From Ashinkailepas kermadecensis (taxonomy: Eukaryota > Arthropoda > Thecostraca > Neolepadidae): a stretch of 64,000 bases of DNA. Shown piece by piece: positions 63,430 through 64,000 of the stretch; position 1 is the stretch's first letter, and every line of letters starts with the position of its first letter. The notes under the pieces are model-generated. The model was not told where the DNA came from, did not search any database, and worked only from the letters and a program-made list of their open reading frames with translations. Made by a program: the position numbers and the translations under genes. Where the stretch lies: contig JAOTOM010004557.1 of assembly GCA_034440615.1 (NCBI GenBank), positions 62,001 through 126,000 of the forward strand. Direction: 5' to 3'.

Positions 63430-63690
63430 GCGGGAACTGGCCGCGCCAGCAACACGGTCAGAACTCGCCGGTGGGAGGGGCAGGTCAGTGGCGAGAACTG
63501 GCCGCGCCAGCAACACGGTCGGAACTCGCCGGCGCGAGGGGCAGGTCAGTGGCGAGAACTGGCCGCGCCAGCAACACGGTCGGAACTCGCCGGCGCGAGG
63601 GGCAGGTCAGTGGCGGGAAACTGGCCGCGCCGGCAACACGGTCGGAACTCGCCGGTTGGAGGGGCAAGTCAGTGGCGGGAAAGCAGAGCA
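63430..63690. repeat. 61-bp minisatellite, 4 copies, next to the Shc PTB exon
   Basis: The unit contains GAACTGGCCGCGCCAGCAAC, ACGGTCGGAACTCGCCGG and 'ggggcaggtcagtggc'. It partly resembles the sequence just before the PTB exon (gcagcacggtcggc and gtcagtgacc on the plus strand). Confidence 0.92.
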
Positions 63691-63699
63691 AGTCAAATT

Positions 63700-63755
63700 A
63701 GTCAGTTATTGTGGTTTTAGGGGCGAATCAACTGCAGTGGTCATGCAGCGCCCAG
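63700..63755 (+). mobile_element. SINE-tail relic
   Basis: 'gtcagttattgtggttttag' and 'ggggcgaatcaactgcagtgg' match the 45-bp insertion at 49775-49819. Confidence 0.5.
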
Positions 63756-64000
63756 CAAGTCACAAGTCAGGAACAGAGTGAGCGAAGAGGAGACAGTGAG
63801 AGGAGGCAGGAACAGTGAAGACGGACACAGTGGGCGGCATCATAGCGGACGGAGAAAGCATGACCAGTGCAGGGGCACACCAGTGGCAGGAAACGCTTAT
63901 CGCTGATACGAGCGGCGGAAACCATGTAAGGAGATTAGTGATCCCTGGGCTAGGATTACGATGGTAGCGTCGGCGTCAGCGATGGCTTACAGCACACCAG

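Overview
This is eukaryotic nuclear DNA. It shows long GT-AG introns, tRNA-derived SINE sequence, DNA transposons with target-site duplications, microsatellites and very many minisatellites. The two recognisable genes are animal-type (a Shc adaptor and a SEA/EGF type II membrane protein), so the source is a metazoan, most likely an invertebrate such as an arthropod. Nothing visible fixes the species. Coding exons are GC-rich and lie in intergenic and intronic DNA dominated by repeats.

Layout. (1) 1-5336: upstream DNA with a 35-bp minisatellite (955-1655) and a 32-bp minisatellite (4795-5297) that abuts the first exon. (2) 5337-32482, plus strand: a seven-exon gene reconstructed here from splice sites and matching codon phases (5337-5653, 14909-15024, 23177-23286, 24889-24968, 27521-27690, 28770-28907, 30221-32482). 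It encodes a type II membrane protein of about 1063 residues: cytoplasmic tail with an FDNPVF motif, one membrane segment, a SEA domain with the self-cleavage motif GSVVV, an EGF module, and a long Glu/Pro/Thr repeat stalk ending in six arginines. The reading frame is broken by one extra C near 30925-30927 in the last exon. Candidate extra exons lie in intron 1 (11.8-13.2 kb). (3) 32483-52087: intergenic DNA between two convergent genes, holding a SINE, a near-identical 95-bp satellite, foldback elements and a 5.2-kb hAT-like element with a perfect 8-bp target duplication (43325-48526). (4) 52088-63340, minus strand: five exons of a Shc-family adaptor (C-terminal part of the PTB domain, CH1 region with YYND and YVNG tyrosine motifs, complete SH2 domain, stop codon). 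Its 5' exons lie beyond the window.

Main novelty. Two large minisatellites in the first gene are built from its own splice junctions. About 34 copies of a 22-bp unit carry the 5' splice site of exon 3 (last 11 exon bases plus first 11 intron bases). About 54 copies of a 38-bp unit carry the 3' splice site of exon 5 plus its first 30 coding bases, which encode the SEA cleavage motif PGSVVVNYDL. The introns that interrupt the SEA domain are thus filled with decoy splice sites. A 100-bp tandem repeat at 12.7-13.0 kb may be a third case.

The two genes are neighbours, and no operon-like link is implied. One shared theme is inference only: the membrane protein's tail has an LDL-receptor-like FDNPVF motif of the type bound by PTB domains, and the neighbouring gene encodes a PTB adaptor.
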